This document shows positions 7,563-16,576 of a stretch of 64,000 bases of DNA, piece after piece. The position numbers were made by a program, and so were the translations under genes. The stretch's first letter is position 1, and every line of letters begins with the position of its first letter. The notes beneath the pieces are model-generated. The model had not been told where the DNA came from. It made no database searches and worked only from the letters and a program-made list of their open reading frames with translations. Source of the stretch: Spirochaetia bacterium (lineage in GTDB: Bacteria; Spirochaetota; Leptospiria; Turneriellales; JAOUOS01). Location of the stretch: contig JAOUOT010000004.1 of assembly GCA_029880265.1 (NCBI GenBank), forward strand, positions 1-64,000, written 5' to 3'.

Positions 7563-10500
7563 CGTCTTTAACGCGCTTCATCTCTGTCGAAAGACGCTAC
7601 GCCCGCTCGGTCAGCCTTGAGCGCGACCTGCTTCACGCCGAAAGCGCGCTTGGTTACGTGTGCGCGCGAAAAAGCGAAGAAATTCTCGAACGCTTCGTCA
7701 AATCTCTCGAAGATTCCCGCTCGGTTTCGGCCTATACCCTGACCGGCGTTTACGGCACGGGAAAGTCGGCCTTTGCCCACTTCTTAAGCGCCTTAACGGC
7801 CGCGGGTTCTGAACCCATTAAAAAAAACGCGCTTGGTATTTTCTCAAATAATAAAACGCAGAAGCAGTTAAAAAGTTTTTTTGCGGATGTACTGCCTGCT
7901 GCCGGTTTTTTGCGCGCGGTCATCACCGCGAAAAATGAACCGGTTACCCGGTCGGTCTTGCGCGCCATTTTATGGGGAGCCTCTCATTACTTTGAAGGCA
8001 AAAAACCGCCGTTTGTCGCCCGTGCGAAAAATCTTTTGAAACAAGAGAAAAATCCGCCTGCTCACAAGGTACTTGAAATTATAGCAGAAGCTTCAAACAC
8101 AGCCGAGGGGCTTCTTATCATCATCGATGAAATGGGCAAGACCCTCGAATATACGGCGCGCGATATGGCATCGCCCGATCTCTTTTTTCTCCAGCAGATT
8201 GCCGAGATGTCAAACACGAAAGGCGGCAAGATTATTTTTATGGGGCTTTTGCACCAGTCTTTTGACGAGTACGCCGTTAATTTGACCTCGGCCATGAAAA
8301 ACGAGTGGGCAAAAGTGCAGGGACGCTTTGAAGACATCCCCTTTTACGAAAGCGCCGAAGACACGCTGCGCGTCATAAAAAGCGCCATCGTTCATGACTA
8401 TAAAAAAATATCCAAAGAAACAAGCAATGCCCTTGGCAATATTTCAAAAAGCTGGCATGATGCGTTAAAATCAAATGCCGCGTTTCATGCGGCGCCCGAA
8501 GAACTTTTGCGGGGGCTTTATCCTTTGCATCCGGTATCGGCGCGTGCCTTGCCCATTTTATGCTATAAATTTGCCCAGAACGACCGCTCTCTTTTTTCGT
8601 TTTTATCAAGCCGCGAACCGCGTTCTTTTCTCTCTTTTTTAGAAGTAAATTTCATAAAAGATACCGGTCTGCCCATGCTTAAAATCGCCGCGCTTTACGA
8701 TTACTTTGTAGAGTCGGCCGGCATCGGCTACAGGCCCGGCTTCCAGAGATGGGTAGAGGTTCAGCAGAAAGTCGAAGAGGCTTATTTTTACGGCGATGAC
8801 CATACCGCCGTATTAAAGACCATCGGCATCTTAAACCTTCTTGCCTCTTCGGGCGCGTTTAGGGCCTCAAAAAAAATGACTCTGCTTTCGCTCGTTGACA
8901 ACCCAAATGACACGGCGGCGCTTAAAAAATGGGAAAAGGTCATTGAAGAACTTGAAAAAGGCGGATTTATTACCTACAGAAAAAGCCTCGATGAATACAG
9001 AATCTGGCACGGATCCGATTTTGATATTGAAGAGGCTCTCTCAAAAACTTCTGCCGATATGAATTTTTCTCTGGCTTCTCTTTTAAATGAAAATTATCCC
9101 GCGAAACCCAATATCGCCCGAAGACACAGCTACGAGACGGGTACCTTAAGGTTTTTTTCTACAACTTACGCCGACTCTTTAACCGATGTTTCTTCTTTAA
9201 ATTATAACGCTTTAAACCCCGACGGATTTATCTTCTGCTGGGTCGATAAAAAATCTCCCGATGAATTTATAAAAAAGACAGAAGAAAGCTTAAAAAACGC
9301 AAGCGAGAAAAAACCGGCTGTTTTTATCAAACCCCGTCATCTTGATAATCTTAAAAAAGCGGCTTTAGAATATCATTCGCTTAAATCTCTTCGAAAAAAC
9401 AGCGCCGAGCTTCAAAATGATAAGGTGGCCTCAGGTGAAGTCAACAAACGCCTTTATCTCGTAGAAAATCTTTTAAGAAATTCTCTTGAAACGGCCTTTT
9501 CTTTTTATACAGAAACAGAAATTTTTTATAACGGCGAAAAAGAGAAAATACAAAACAAAACCGCATTTAACCGCTTTTTGTCAGAAGTATGCGATAATAT
9601 TTATTCAAAGAAAACAGTTATCATTAACGAACTTATAAACCGCCGCGACATGACATCGCAGGGGGCAAAGGCGCAAAAATTTCTCATGCGCGCCATGCTT
9701 GAAAACTGCGGCAAAGAAAGACTGGGCCTTGAAGGCTTCGGCCCCGAAACAACCATTTACGAGACGCTTTTAAACAAAAGCGGAATTTACGCGATTCGCG
9801 AAGACAGGCTTTCTTTTGACGCGCCCCATAAAAAAAGCGGGCTTTCTGCGGCGTGGCTGGCGGTAGAAACATTCTGCTTAAAGAGCGATAAAAAACCGGC
9901 GCAGATAAACAAGCTTTATGAAAAACTCACGAAACCGCCCTTTGGCATTCGCGAACCTGTTTTGCCCGTTTTGCTTCTTGCCGTTTTAATCAAACATGCC
10001 GACTCTTTAAGCCTTTACCATAACGGAACTTTTGTTGCGGTCATCGGCGAAGAGCATATTGACCTTCTTATTAAAAGACCTGAAAATTTCAGCATAAAAT
10101 ATTTTGACCTCGGCGGGCTGAGGGGTGAATATTTCAAAGAACTTGAAACGATTTTCCAGAAGAACGCAGAAAAAGCCGCCGGTAAAATATCTGTTCTTGG
10201 CGTTGTAAAACCGTTCATAAAATTCGTAAACCGTCTGCCCGATTACACGAAAAACACAGGCTCTGTTTCGGTTGAAGCCAAAAACATATTAAATGCCGTT
10301 TTAATCGCCCGCGAACCCGATGAACTTTTATTTCACGACATTCCCCGCGCCCTCGGATACCACACCGGCGATGATTTTTCAGCGACAGTCATTAAAGACA
10401 TTAAAGATAAACTGCGCGAAAAGCTTGTCGAACTTCAAACGGCTTATGAAAAGCTGGTAAAAAAATGCCGCGATTTTCTTTTTCACTCTTTTACCATTTC

Positions 10501-11095
10501 AAGCGAAATTGAAAAAATACGCGAAGAGCTAAGGGTGCGGTCGAAAAAAATTATAAACCAGTGCGCAGAACCGGTTTTAAAGCGTTTCTTAATCGCGGCT
10601 GTCGATGAAAATCAAGAAGAAGAAAAATGGCTTGAGGCGGTTATCATGGTCATTGCCGATAAACCTCCCGCTTCATTTAAAGACGAAGATATCGAACAGT
10701 TTGAAATGAATCTGTTTTCTCTCGCGCGGCGGTTTCAAAATCTCGAATCAATGGCTCTGGCGTCCCACAAAAGAAGCGACGGTTTTGAGGCAAGAAAGGT
10801 AAGCGTCACCAAACCCGATGGCACAGAATACCAGGAAGTCGTCTATATTGAAAACAAAACTCGTTATAAAATAGAACAAATCATATCAAAACTGTTAGAA
10901 GAACATAACAGCTTAAAAGACAAAAAAGCGGTTTTGGCGCTTCTTGCCGATAAAGTCATACAATCAGAAACCGAAAAAAAAGAAAATAATGTTTTTTCCC
11001 GCGAAAGAAAACAAAAACAAGCCGCGCAGAAAGAACAAAAAACTGAAACAAAACTCATTAATATTCAAATCAACAAATCGGGGGGCATATCATGA
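7559..11095 (+). CDS. sspC: SspC-like large P-loop ATPase
   Basis: A 1178-residue protein. Walker A is GVYGTGKS at residues 63-70 and Walker B is LLIIIDEMGK near 185. The rest is a long helical body ending in a lysine- and glutamine-rich tail. Large ATPases of this sort sit between the DUF4007 and PAPS-reductase-like genes in ssp operons (SspC) and supply the energy for DNA handling during phosphorothioation. It overlaps sspB and sspD by 4 bases each, implying coupled translation. It resembles BrxC of BREX in general plan, but no other BREX gene is present. It shows no frameshift or internal stop. Confidence 0.88.
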   Translation: MTSLTRFISVERRYARSVSLERDLLHAESALGYVCARKSEEILERFVKSLEDSRSVSAYTLTGVYGTGKSAFAHFLSALTAAGSEPIKKNALGIFSNNKTQKQLKSFFADVLPAAGFLRAVITAKNEPVTRSVLRAILWGASHYFEGKKPPFVARAKNLLKQEKNPPAHKVLEIIAEASNTAEGLLIIIDEMGKTLEYTARDMASPDLFFLQQIAEMSNTKGGKIIFMGLLHQSFDEYAVNLTSAMKNEWAKVQGRFEDIPFYESAEDTLRVIKSAIVHDYKKISKETSNALGNISKSWHDALKSNAAFHAAPEELLRGLYPLHPVSARALPILCYKFAQNDRSLFSFLSSREPRSFLSFLEVNFIKDTGLPMLKIAALYDYFVESAGIGYRPGFQRWVEVQQKVEEAYFYGDDHTAVLKTIGILNLLASSGAFRASKKMTLLSLVDNPNDTAALKKWEKVIEELEKGGFITYRKSLDEYRIWHGSDFDIEEALSKTSADMNFSLASLLNENYPAKPNIARRHSYETGTLRFFSTTYADSLTDVSSLNYNALNPDGFIFCWVDKKSPDEFIKKTEESLKNASEKKPAVFIKPRHLDNLKKAALEYHSLKSLRKNSAELQNDKVASGEVNKRLYLVENLLRNSLETAFSFYTETEIFYNGEKEKIQNKTAFNRFLSEVCDNIYSKKTVIINELINRRDMTSQGAKAQKFLMRAMLENCGKERLGLEGFGPETTIYETLLNKSGIYAIREDRLSFDAPHKKSGLSAAWLAVETFCLKSDKKPAQINKLYEKLTKPPFGIREPVLPVLLLAVLIKHADSLSLYHNGTFVAVIGEEHIDLLIKRPENFSIKYFDLGGLRGEYFKELETIFQKNAEKAAGKISVLGVVKPFIKFVNRLPDYTKNTGSVSVEAKNILNAVLIAREPDELLFHDIPRALGYHTGDDFSATVIKDIKDKLREKLVELQTAYEKLVKKCRDFLFHSFTISSEIEKIREELRVRSKKIINQCAEPVLKRFLIAAVDENQEEEKWLEAVIMVIADKPPASFKDEDIEQFEMNLFSLARRFQNLESMALASHKRSDGFEARKVSVTKPDGTEYQEVVYIENKTRYKIEQIISKLLEEHNSLKDKKAVLALLADKVIQSETEKKENNVFSRERKQKQAAQKEQKTETKLINIQINKSGGIS

Positions 11096-11889
11096 GCAAA
11101 AAAGAAAGACATGTTCTAGGCTTATCAGGCGGTAAAGATTCTGCGGCCCTAGCTGTTTATCTGCATGATAAAATTCCGGGTATTGAATATTTTTTCTGCG
11201 ATACCCATAAAGAACTGCCCGAAACTTATGAATTTCTTGATAAGCTAAAGGCTCGTCTTGGCATTCATATCGAATATTTAAGCGCCCAGCGCGGTTTCGA
11301 TCACTGGCTTGAACTTTATAACGGTTTTCTGCCTTCGCCCCAGCAGAGATGGTGCACCATACAAATGAAAATCAGGCCCCTTGAAGAATTTATCGGCAGC
11401 GACGAGGCTGTAAGTTACATAGGCATTCGCGCCGACGAAAACCGTTCGGGCTACGTATCGACAAAGCCGAACATAAAACCCGCGTTTCCTTTTGTTGACG
11501 ACGGTCTTGGTAAAGAAGATATCATAAAACTTCTTGAAGAAAGCGGCATCGGCATGCCCGAATACTACAAATGGAGAAGCCGGTCTGGCTGTTATTTCTG
11601 CTTTTTTCAGAGAAAATACGAATGGGTAAAACTTGCCGAACACCATCCCGAATTTTTTGAGCTATCTAAACAATACGAAAAAGAACACTCCGACGGACGC
11701 ATCTACACATGGAACGCCGGCGAAACCCTTGAAGAACTCTTAAAAAGAAAAGATACCATTATCGCTGAAAATGAAAAAAGAGTCGCCAGAGAAAAAAAGA
11801 ACAAACCAAACAAGCCGCTTCATGAAGCCTTAGCTTCTGTCTTAGACGACGAAGACGATGAAGAGCCCTGCATTGCTTGTCATTATTAA
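11092..11889 (+). CDS. sspD: SspD-like ATP pyrophosphatase / PAPS reductase-family enzyme
   Basis: A 265-residue protein with the PP-loop SGGKDS at residues 12-17, which binds ATP and adenylates the substrate, as in PAPS reductases, DndC and SspD. Four cysteines likely to carry sulfur or an Fe-S cluster are Cys167 and Cys170 (GCYFCFF) and Cys260 and Cys263 at the extreme C-terminus (CIACHY). In the pathway it would activate DNA backbone sites and take sulfur from the desulfurase encoded by the next gene. It starts within the last codons of sspC. The C-terminus is acidic (DDEDDEEP). Confidence 0.9.
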   Translation: MSKKERHVLGLSGGKDSAALAVYLHDKIPGIEYFFCDTHKELPETYEFLDKLKARLGIHIEYLSAQRGFDHWLELYNGFLPSPQQRWCTIQMKIRPLEEFIGSDEAVSYIGIRADENRSGYVSTKPNIKPAFPFVDDGLGKEDIIKLLEESGIGMPEYYKWRSRSGCYFCFFQRKYEWVKLAEHHPEFFELSKQYEKEHSDGRIYTWNAGETLEELLKRKDTIIAENEKRVAREKKNKPNKPLHEALASVLDDEDDEEPCIACHY

Positions 11890-11898
11890 AAAATTTTT

Positions 11899-11925
11899 CT
11901 CTGTGTACTCTGTGCCCTCTGTGGC
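11899..11925. repeat. Three 9-base tandem units CTCTGTGNN
   Basis: CTCTGTG occurs at 11899, 11908 and 11917, with a regular 9-base period. Tandem CTCTGTG units of this kind are scattered in intergenic DNA of many unrelated bacteria. Here they occupy the only real gap in the ssp operon, between sspD and sspA, directly before the sspA start. Confidence 0.8.
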
Positions 11926-11945
11926 TAATTACAGAAAATAAAAAA

Positions 11946-13127
11946 ATGAAAGAAAATAAAAAACTCATCTACCTCGATTCTATGGCAACAACGCCCGTCG
12001 ATAAAAGAGTTTTTGAATTCATGACGCCTTATTTTTTAGAAAACTACGGCAATGCCGACAGCGTCGATCATGATATGGGCCTGCGGGCGAAAGAGGCGGT
12101 TAAGACGGCAAAAAAAGAAATAAGCAGCCTTGTTAACGCGTTTAACAGCGAAATCATTTTCACATCGGGCGCGACAGAATCAATCAACATGGCTTTGAAA
12201 GGTTTTGTCAAAAGGCTTTTAAGAATAAAACCATCCGCCGCAACTGAAAAAATAAAAATAGGCGTCTCGCCCGTTGAGCATAAGGCCGTTTTAAATGTTT
12301 TGGAATCGTTAAACGAAGACAATCTTATTGAACTTCATATTTTTAACTGCGATGATAAAGGCAGGCTTTATCTTGAAGAGATTGAATCGTATTGTTCCAA
12401 ATCGCCTCACTTGATTTGCGTGATGGCGGTAAATAATGAAACAGGCAATATATACCCGGTAAAAGAGATTTCAGAGATTGCCAAAAAACACAATGTTAAA
12501 TATTTCTGCGACGCTACGCAGGCCGCCGGTAAAATACCTTTTGAGTTTTCTAACTGGGGTATTGACGCTGCCTGTATCTCGGCTCATAAAATGTACGGCC
12601 CTAAAGGCAGCGGCGCCTTGATTTTCAATAAAGATTTTCTCATAGACCCAATCATCGAAGGCGGCGCCCAGCAAAAAGGTTTCAGAGCCGGCACCTTAAA
12701 CATCCCCGGCATCGTGGGCCTTGGCAAAGCATGCTTTTACAGCGAAACAGAAATGGCCGAAGACGCTAAAAAAATGATCGAATTAAAAACTCATTTAAAA
12801 AAAAGACTGTGTGAAAACATTGGCGATATTGTTTTTACGGGCGATGATGAAAACCAGATTTCAAGCTGTCTGTATTTTGCCGTCCCCGGCATCATCAATA
12901 AAGCCATTATTGCAAGGGTGCGAAATAAACTCTGCATCTCAACCGGCTCGGCCTGCAATAGCGGCCTAGAAACACCGTCTCATGTCTTAAAAGCCATGAA
13001 TCTGCCCGAAGAAATCATCGAAGGCGCCTTAAGAATCAGCTTTATGAAAGATACAACTATTGAAGATATCGATACCTCCGCCAACATAATCGCAAAAGCG
13101 GTACATGAAATGAAACGACTGGTATAA
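11946..13127 (+). CDS. sspA: SspA-like cysteine desulfurase
   Basis: A 393-residue pyridoxal-phosphate enzyme of the NifS/IscS class. It begins MKENKKLIYLDSMATTPVD; an in-frame start at 11877 would only add translated repeat DNA. The PLP lysine is Lys215 in SAHKMYGPKGSGAL. The sulfur-accepting cysteine is Cys337 in STGSACNSGLETPSHVL. It would take sulfur from L-cysteine and pass it to SspD. The order B-C-D-A puts the desulfurase last, unlike the A-first order usually quoted. After it there is a promoter for an unrelated gene, so the operon ends here with no sspE in view. Confidence 0.9.
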   Translation: MKENKKLIYLDSMATTPVDKRVFEFMTPYFLENYGNADSVDHDMGLRAKEAVKTAKKEISSLVNAFNSEIIFTSGATESINMALKGFVKRLLRIKPSAATEKIKIGVSPVEHKAVLNVLESLNEDNLIELHIFNCDDKGRLYLEEIESYCSKSPHLICVMAVNNETGNIYPVKEISEIAKKHNVKYFCDATQAAGKIPFEFSNWGIDAACISAHKMYGPKGSGALIFNKDFLIDPIIEGGAQQKGFRAGTLNIPGIVGLGKACFYSETEMAEDAKKMIELKTHLKKRLCENIGDIVFTGDDENQISSCLYFAVPGIINKAIIARVRNKLCISTGSACNSGLETPSHVLKAMNLPEEIIEGALRISFMKDTTIEDIDTSANIIAKAVHEMKRLV

Positions 13128-13153
13128 CAGTCAATTTTTTTCAGTTATTATAT

Positions 13154-13182
13154 TTGACATTCTTAAATAAATAAAATAATAT
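13154..13182 (+). promoter_or_regulatory. Strong sigma-70-type promoter
   Basis: TTGACA at 13154-13159, a 17-base spacer, and TAATAT at 13177-13182 (an overlapping TATACT follows). It would start transcription just ahead of AGGAGA (13191-13196) and the small leader ORF, reading on into the hemolysin III-like gene. Confidence 0.7.
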
Positions 13183-13202
13183 ACTATATCAGGAGAAATA
13201 TA

Positions 13203-13316
13203 GTGAGTTCCACAATCGATGAAATTACATCAGCCAAAATACCTGCATGCAGGTATTATCGAAGGCCGTTTTCAACTTCCTTTGCCATAATGGGAAGCTT
13301 TTTAAGGATTTCATAA
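13203..13316 (+). CDS. Possible 37-codon leader peptide upstream of the hemolysin III gene
   Basis: A GTG-started ORF, MSSTIDEITSAKIPACRYYR onward, ends with TAA at 13314-13316, ten bases before the next ATG. It has the best ribosome-binding site in the area (AGGAGA, 6 bases before GTG), whereas the gene after it has none. This is the arrangement expected of a leader ORF whose translation feeds or controls the downstream gene. The sequence matches no family I know. It contains a 20-bp perfect palindrome. It could instead be the remnant of a longer gene. Confidence 0.45.
   Translation: MSSTIDEITSAKIPACRYYRRPFSTSFAIMGSFLRIS
13238..13257. promoter_or_regulatory. 20-bp perfect palindrome inside the leader ORF
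   Basis: AATACCTGCATGCAGGTATT reads identically on both strands. It lies about 56 bases downstream of the -10 box. It could be a repressor site acting as a roadblock or, in RNA, one half of a dimerising stem. Confidence 0.6.
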
Positions 13317-13326
13317 TTTAACGAAT

Positions 13327-13950
13327 ATGTACAGAGGCGAGCGATTTAATTCAATTACGCATTTGGTTGGGGCGGTTTTCTCTCTGGCGGCTTTATCTTC
13401 TCTTGTTATTCTTGCTTACCAGAAAGAAGATACATTGAAAATTATAAGCTTCAGTATTTATGGGGGGTCTCTTTTTCTGCTTTATCTTTTTTCAACTCTA
13501 TACCACAGTCTACGCGGGAAAGCAAAAGACTTTTTCAGAAAAATGGACTATATTGCCATATACTTTTTGATTGCCGGCACTTATACCCCCTTTACGCTTA
13601 TTTCGCTTCAACATAACCCATGGGGCTCTATTCTATTCAAATTAATCTGGGGGCTCGCGGCCATAGGAATTTCTATTGAATTGATAAAAAAGACCGGGCA
13701 ACTTAGTATACTTCCGGTTTTTATATATCTGGTTATGGGATGGCTCATCATGCTGGCCATAAATCCGCTGATGCAGATTTTATCAAACACAGGAGTTCTT
13801 TTACTGGCAAGCGGGGGCATTTTCTACACGGGTGGGGTTATCTTCTTTGCTCTGGATAAAAGATTGCGGCACGGGCATGGTATCTGGCACCTTTTCGTTC
13901 TAGTCGGAAGCATATGCCATTTTCTATGTTTACTGCTTTATGTTTTGTGA
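13327..13950 (+). CDS. Hemolysin III / TrhA family membrane protein
   Basis: A 207-residue integral membrane protein with seven hydrophobic segments, the standard length and plan of the hemolysin III (YqfA/TrhA, PAQR-like) family. Recognisable are the N-terminal FNSITHLVGAVFSL, STLYHSL after the second helix, MDYIAIYFLIAGTYTPF, and the final GHGIWHLFVLVGS with the family's conserved histidines for a metal site. Bacterial members act in membrane-lipid or energy homeostasis; the hemolysin name is historical. It lacks a Shine-Dalgarno sequence and probably depends on the upstream leader for translation. Confidence 0.9.
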   Translation: MYRGERFNSITHLVGAVFSLAALSSLVILAYQKEDTLKIISFSIYGGSLFLLYLFSTLYHSLRGKAKDFFRKMDYIAIYFLIAGTYTPFTLISLQHNPWGSILFKLIWGLAAIGISIELIKKTGQLSILPVFIYLVMGWLIMLAINPLMQILSNTGVLLLASGGIFYTGGVIFFALDKRLRHGHGIWHLFVLVGSICHFLCLLLYVL

Positions 13951-13981
13951 TAATATTATTTCTGAAAAACGTTTATAGATA

Positions 13982-15176
13982 TTACATCTTTTCATTTATA
14001 TTTATAGTTCTGCCATGTTCGTCAAAACGCTGCAATACCACCCTGTATGCGTCAAGGGTTCCCTGCAAAAAAGAATCAGCTGAACCCCAGAGATACAATT
14101 GAAATAGTCGAAACATGTTTTCGCCCCATCGTTTCGTTATCTCTTTATGTTTCTTTTCGAGATTTTTGGCCCATTGCCTGCATGTAAGATAGTAACTGTA
14201 TCTGTCATTATAGATTTTTTTTATTTCAAATTTAGATTTAGACAGGTGCCTTAAAAATTCATGAAGACAAAAATAGGTATGATTTCCGGGAAACACATAT
14301 CGGGCGATAAATGTAGGTTTTGTGTTTTTCGCGCGGTCTGAACTTGCGTCAAGATATACAAAACCGCCCGGTTTTAGTAATTGATAAAATTTCTTAATTA
14401 CAGTTTTGTAATTTGTAAGGTGCTCCATAACGCCAAGAATCACGATTGCGTCAAAGGGCTCTTTCGATTTATATTCATAAAAATCGGCAAACTTAACTGT
14501 ACAGGGTATATTCAGGCGTTGTATCAGATTTTGTATGTATGCTTCAGAATGTTTAGATATTGTTATAGAGGTAACTTTAATTCCCTGCAATCCCGCGTAT
14601 TCAGAAAAAACACCCCATCCCCCGCCTACATCAAGAACACGGGACCCGGGTTTTAACCCGCAGGCATTCATCACAAATTTTAATTTGCGTCTTTGGGCCT
14701 GTTCCAGCGATTCATTATCTTTTTCATAGATTGCCTGAGAATAACAACGTGTTTTATCCATAAAAGAAAGGTATAATTCATCTTCATATTCATAATGTTT
14801 AAAAATGGCTCTTCTATCTGTTTTAATTTGTCCAATGATAGCGGGAATCATTTTTCTAAAAATGAAATGCAGCGGATGGGTGTCTGCGAAAATGCCGCGT
14901 ATTGCCATGAGCTTGGGCATTTCGCCTTCAAGGCATATGGAACCATTCATGTAGGCTTCGCAAAATTCTAACTGGTCAAAGCTTGAAAATGCTTTTAACC
15001 CATCTTCATTTATGATTTTTATACACAGTGAGGGTTTGCCTTTGCCGAAATCATAGCTTTTATCGTTGAAAAAATCAATCTTAAATGGTATACGAATACG
15101 ATCTGCCAGTTTATTTCTTATTTTATCGTTAATCTTTTCAATCGCAAACAGGCGCCCTGTTTTTTTTTTGATTCAT
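13982..15176 (-). CDS. Cyclopropane-fatty-acyl-phospholipid synthase-like methyltransferase, frame-interrupted at an A10 run
   Basis: The uninterrupted part, ATG at 14950 to 13982, encodes 322 residues with the CFA-synthase SAM site (GSRVLDVGGGWGVFSEYA) and the VMEHLTNY and KPGGFVYLD segments. The same frame stays open for another 74 codons upstream and encodes the family's N-terminal domain (for example IRIPFKIDFFND and FCEAYMNGSICLEG), but it has no start codon and runs into a stop at 15175-15173. An ATG at 15176-15174 lies in another frame, just before ten A residues on the coding strand. With nine A's, that ATG would read straight into the N-terminal domain and give a normal ~397-residue enzyme. 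As written the gene is off. The explanation could be phase variation, transcriptional slippage, recent inactivation or a sequencing error. The enzyme would methylenate membrane lipids or a related substrate. Confidence 0.85.
15160..15169 (-). repeat. Homopolymer of ten A (coding strand) at codons 3-6
   Basis: Ten consecutive T on the plus strand immediately follow the start region of the CFA-synthase-like gene. A run of this length is prone to slippage, and its present length puts the gene out of frame. Confidence 0.9.
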
Positions 15177-15329
15177 CTTGCTACCCTAACCTAAATTTAA
15201 ATATTTCATCGCGAAATGTCAAATATTTTTAGAGTAAAAATCAATCTTTTTATGAAACAACATATTTTTTTAGTTTTTTAACAATCTCATAACAATAGAC
15301 GCCATGCTCAAAAAATAAAGTTTGACTAT

Positions 15330-16571
15330 ATGCTGAAGATTAGAAAGTTTAAAGCCATAAGACCCGCGAAAGAATTTGCGAAAAAACTGGCTTCGTACCC
15401 TTATGACGTGGTTTCGACAGACGAAGCTCGCGAGCTTGCGAAAGACAATAAATATTCATTCTTACATGTGGTTCGCTCTGAAGTCGACCTGCCCGAAAAT
15501 ACAAACCCTTATTCAGGCGAAGTATACCAAAAAGCAAAAGAAAACTTTCAAGGTTTCTTAAAAGACGGAGTTTTAATTCAAGATGAAACCCCGCGATTGT
15601 ATTTATACAGACAAATCATGAATCAAAAGGCCCAGTACGGCATTGTCGCCTGCGTTTCGGCCGAAGATTATGAAAACAATAAGATAAAAAAACACGAGCT
15701 TACCAGAAAAGAAAAAGAAAATGACAGAACAAATCATGTTATAACCACGAACATTAATTCGGGGCCGGTTTTTTTAACTTACAAACCAAAGTCAGAAATA
15801 AAAGAAGCCGTGGCCAAAATTTCAAAAGAAGAGCCCGAGTATGACTTTACGGCAGACGACGGCATACAGCATACCGTTTGGATAATATCTAACGACGATA
15901 TCTGCGTTAAATTAATCGATCATTTTTCAAAAATGGATTGTTTGTATATTGCAGACGGGCACCATCGCGCGGCCTCGGCTGCGGCCGCCGCAAGAAAAAG
16001 AAAATCAGAAAACAGCTCTCATACGTCAGACGAAGAATATAACTTTTTTCTCGCGGTACTTTTTCCCGCTGACGAGCTTACGCTTCTTGACTACAACAGA
16101 GCGGTTAAAGATTTAAATGGACTTAGCAAAGACGAATTTATTGAAAAAATCAAATCTGTTTTTGATATCGAAACGACAACCGAAAAGTTTAAGCCGCAGA
16201 AAAAGGGTCAATTTGGGATGTATCTTGAAAACCTGTGGTATAAGCTTACGCTAAAAAGCTCTCTTTCAGAAGAAACCGATCCTGTTAAGAATCTTGATAC
16301 CTCAAAACTTCAAAATTATGTTTTTGAATCAATACTTGGCATTGACGACCCCCGAACAAACGATAGAATTGATTTTATTGGCGGCATTCGCGGTTTAGAA
16401 GAACTTGAAAAGATTGTAAACAAGGGCAGTTTCGCGGTTTCATTCGCGTTATACCCCACGTCAACCGACGAGCTGATGAAAATTGCCGACGCCGAGGGTA
16501 TCATGGCGCCTAAATCTACATGGTTTGAGCCAAAGCTTCGAAGCGGCTTATTAATTCATGATTTAGAATAG
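15330..16571 (+). CDS. DUF1015 family protein
   Basis: A 413-residue protein that matches the DUF1015 family over its whole length. The start is typical (IRKFKAIRPAKEFAKKLASYPYDVVSTDEARELA), followed by FLHVVRSEVDLP, YLYRQIMNQKAQYGIVACVSAEDYENN, and the hallmark YIADGHHRAASAAAAARKRK near residue 210. The family often lies next to serine-biosynthesis genes and has no settled enzymatic role. The gene is followed after 5 bases by a ketopantoate reductase-like gene, so the two are co-transcribed. It probably acts in the cytosol on a small metabolite. Confidence 0.9.
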   Translation: MLKIRKFKAIRPAKEFAKKLASYPYDVVSTDEARELAKDNKYSFLHVVRSEVDLPENTNPYSGEVYQKAKENFQGFLKDGVLIQDETPRLYLYRQIMNQKAQYGIVACVSAEDYENNKIKKHELTRKEKENDRTNHVITTNINSGPVFLTYKPKSEIKEAVAKISKEEPEYDFTADDGIQHTVWIISNDDICVKLIDHFSKMDCLYIADGHHRAASAAAAARKRKSENSSHTSDEEYNFFLAVLFPADELTLLDYNRAVKDLNGLSKDEFIEKIKSVFDIETTTEKFKPQKKGQFGMYLENLWYKLTLKSSLSEETDPVKNLDTSKLQNYVFESILGIDDPRTNDRIDFIGGIRGLEELEKIVNKGSFAVSFALYPTSTDELMKIADAEGIMAPKSTWFEPKLRSGLLIHDLE

Positions 16572-16576
16572 GGGTC

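Noticed and set aside
7559-11095. BrxC of a BREX system
   Set aside because: The ATPase is flanked by DUF4007, PAPS-reductase-like and desulfurase genes; no PglZ, BrxX methylase or other BREX gene is present, so SspC fits better.
11278-11646. Long minus-strand ORF inside sspD
   Set aside because: It is an antisense shadow of a strongly conserved gene; its translation resembles nothing.
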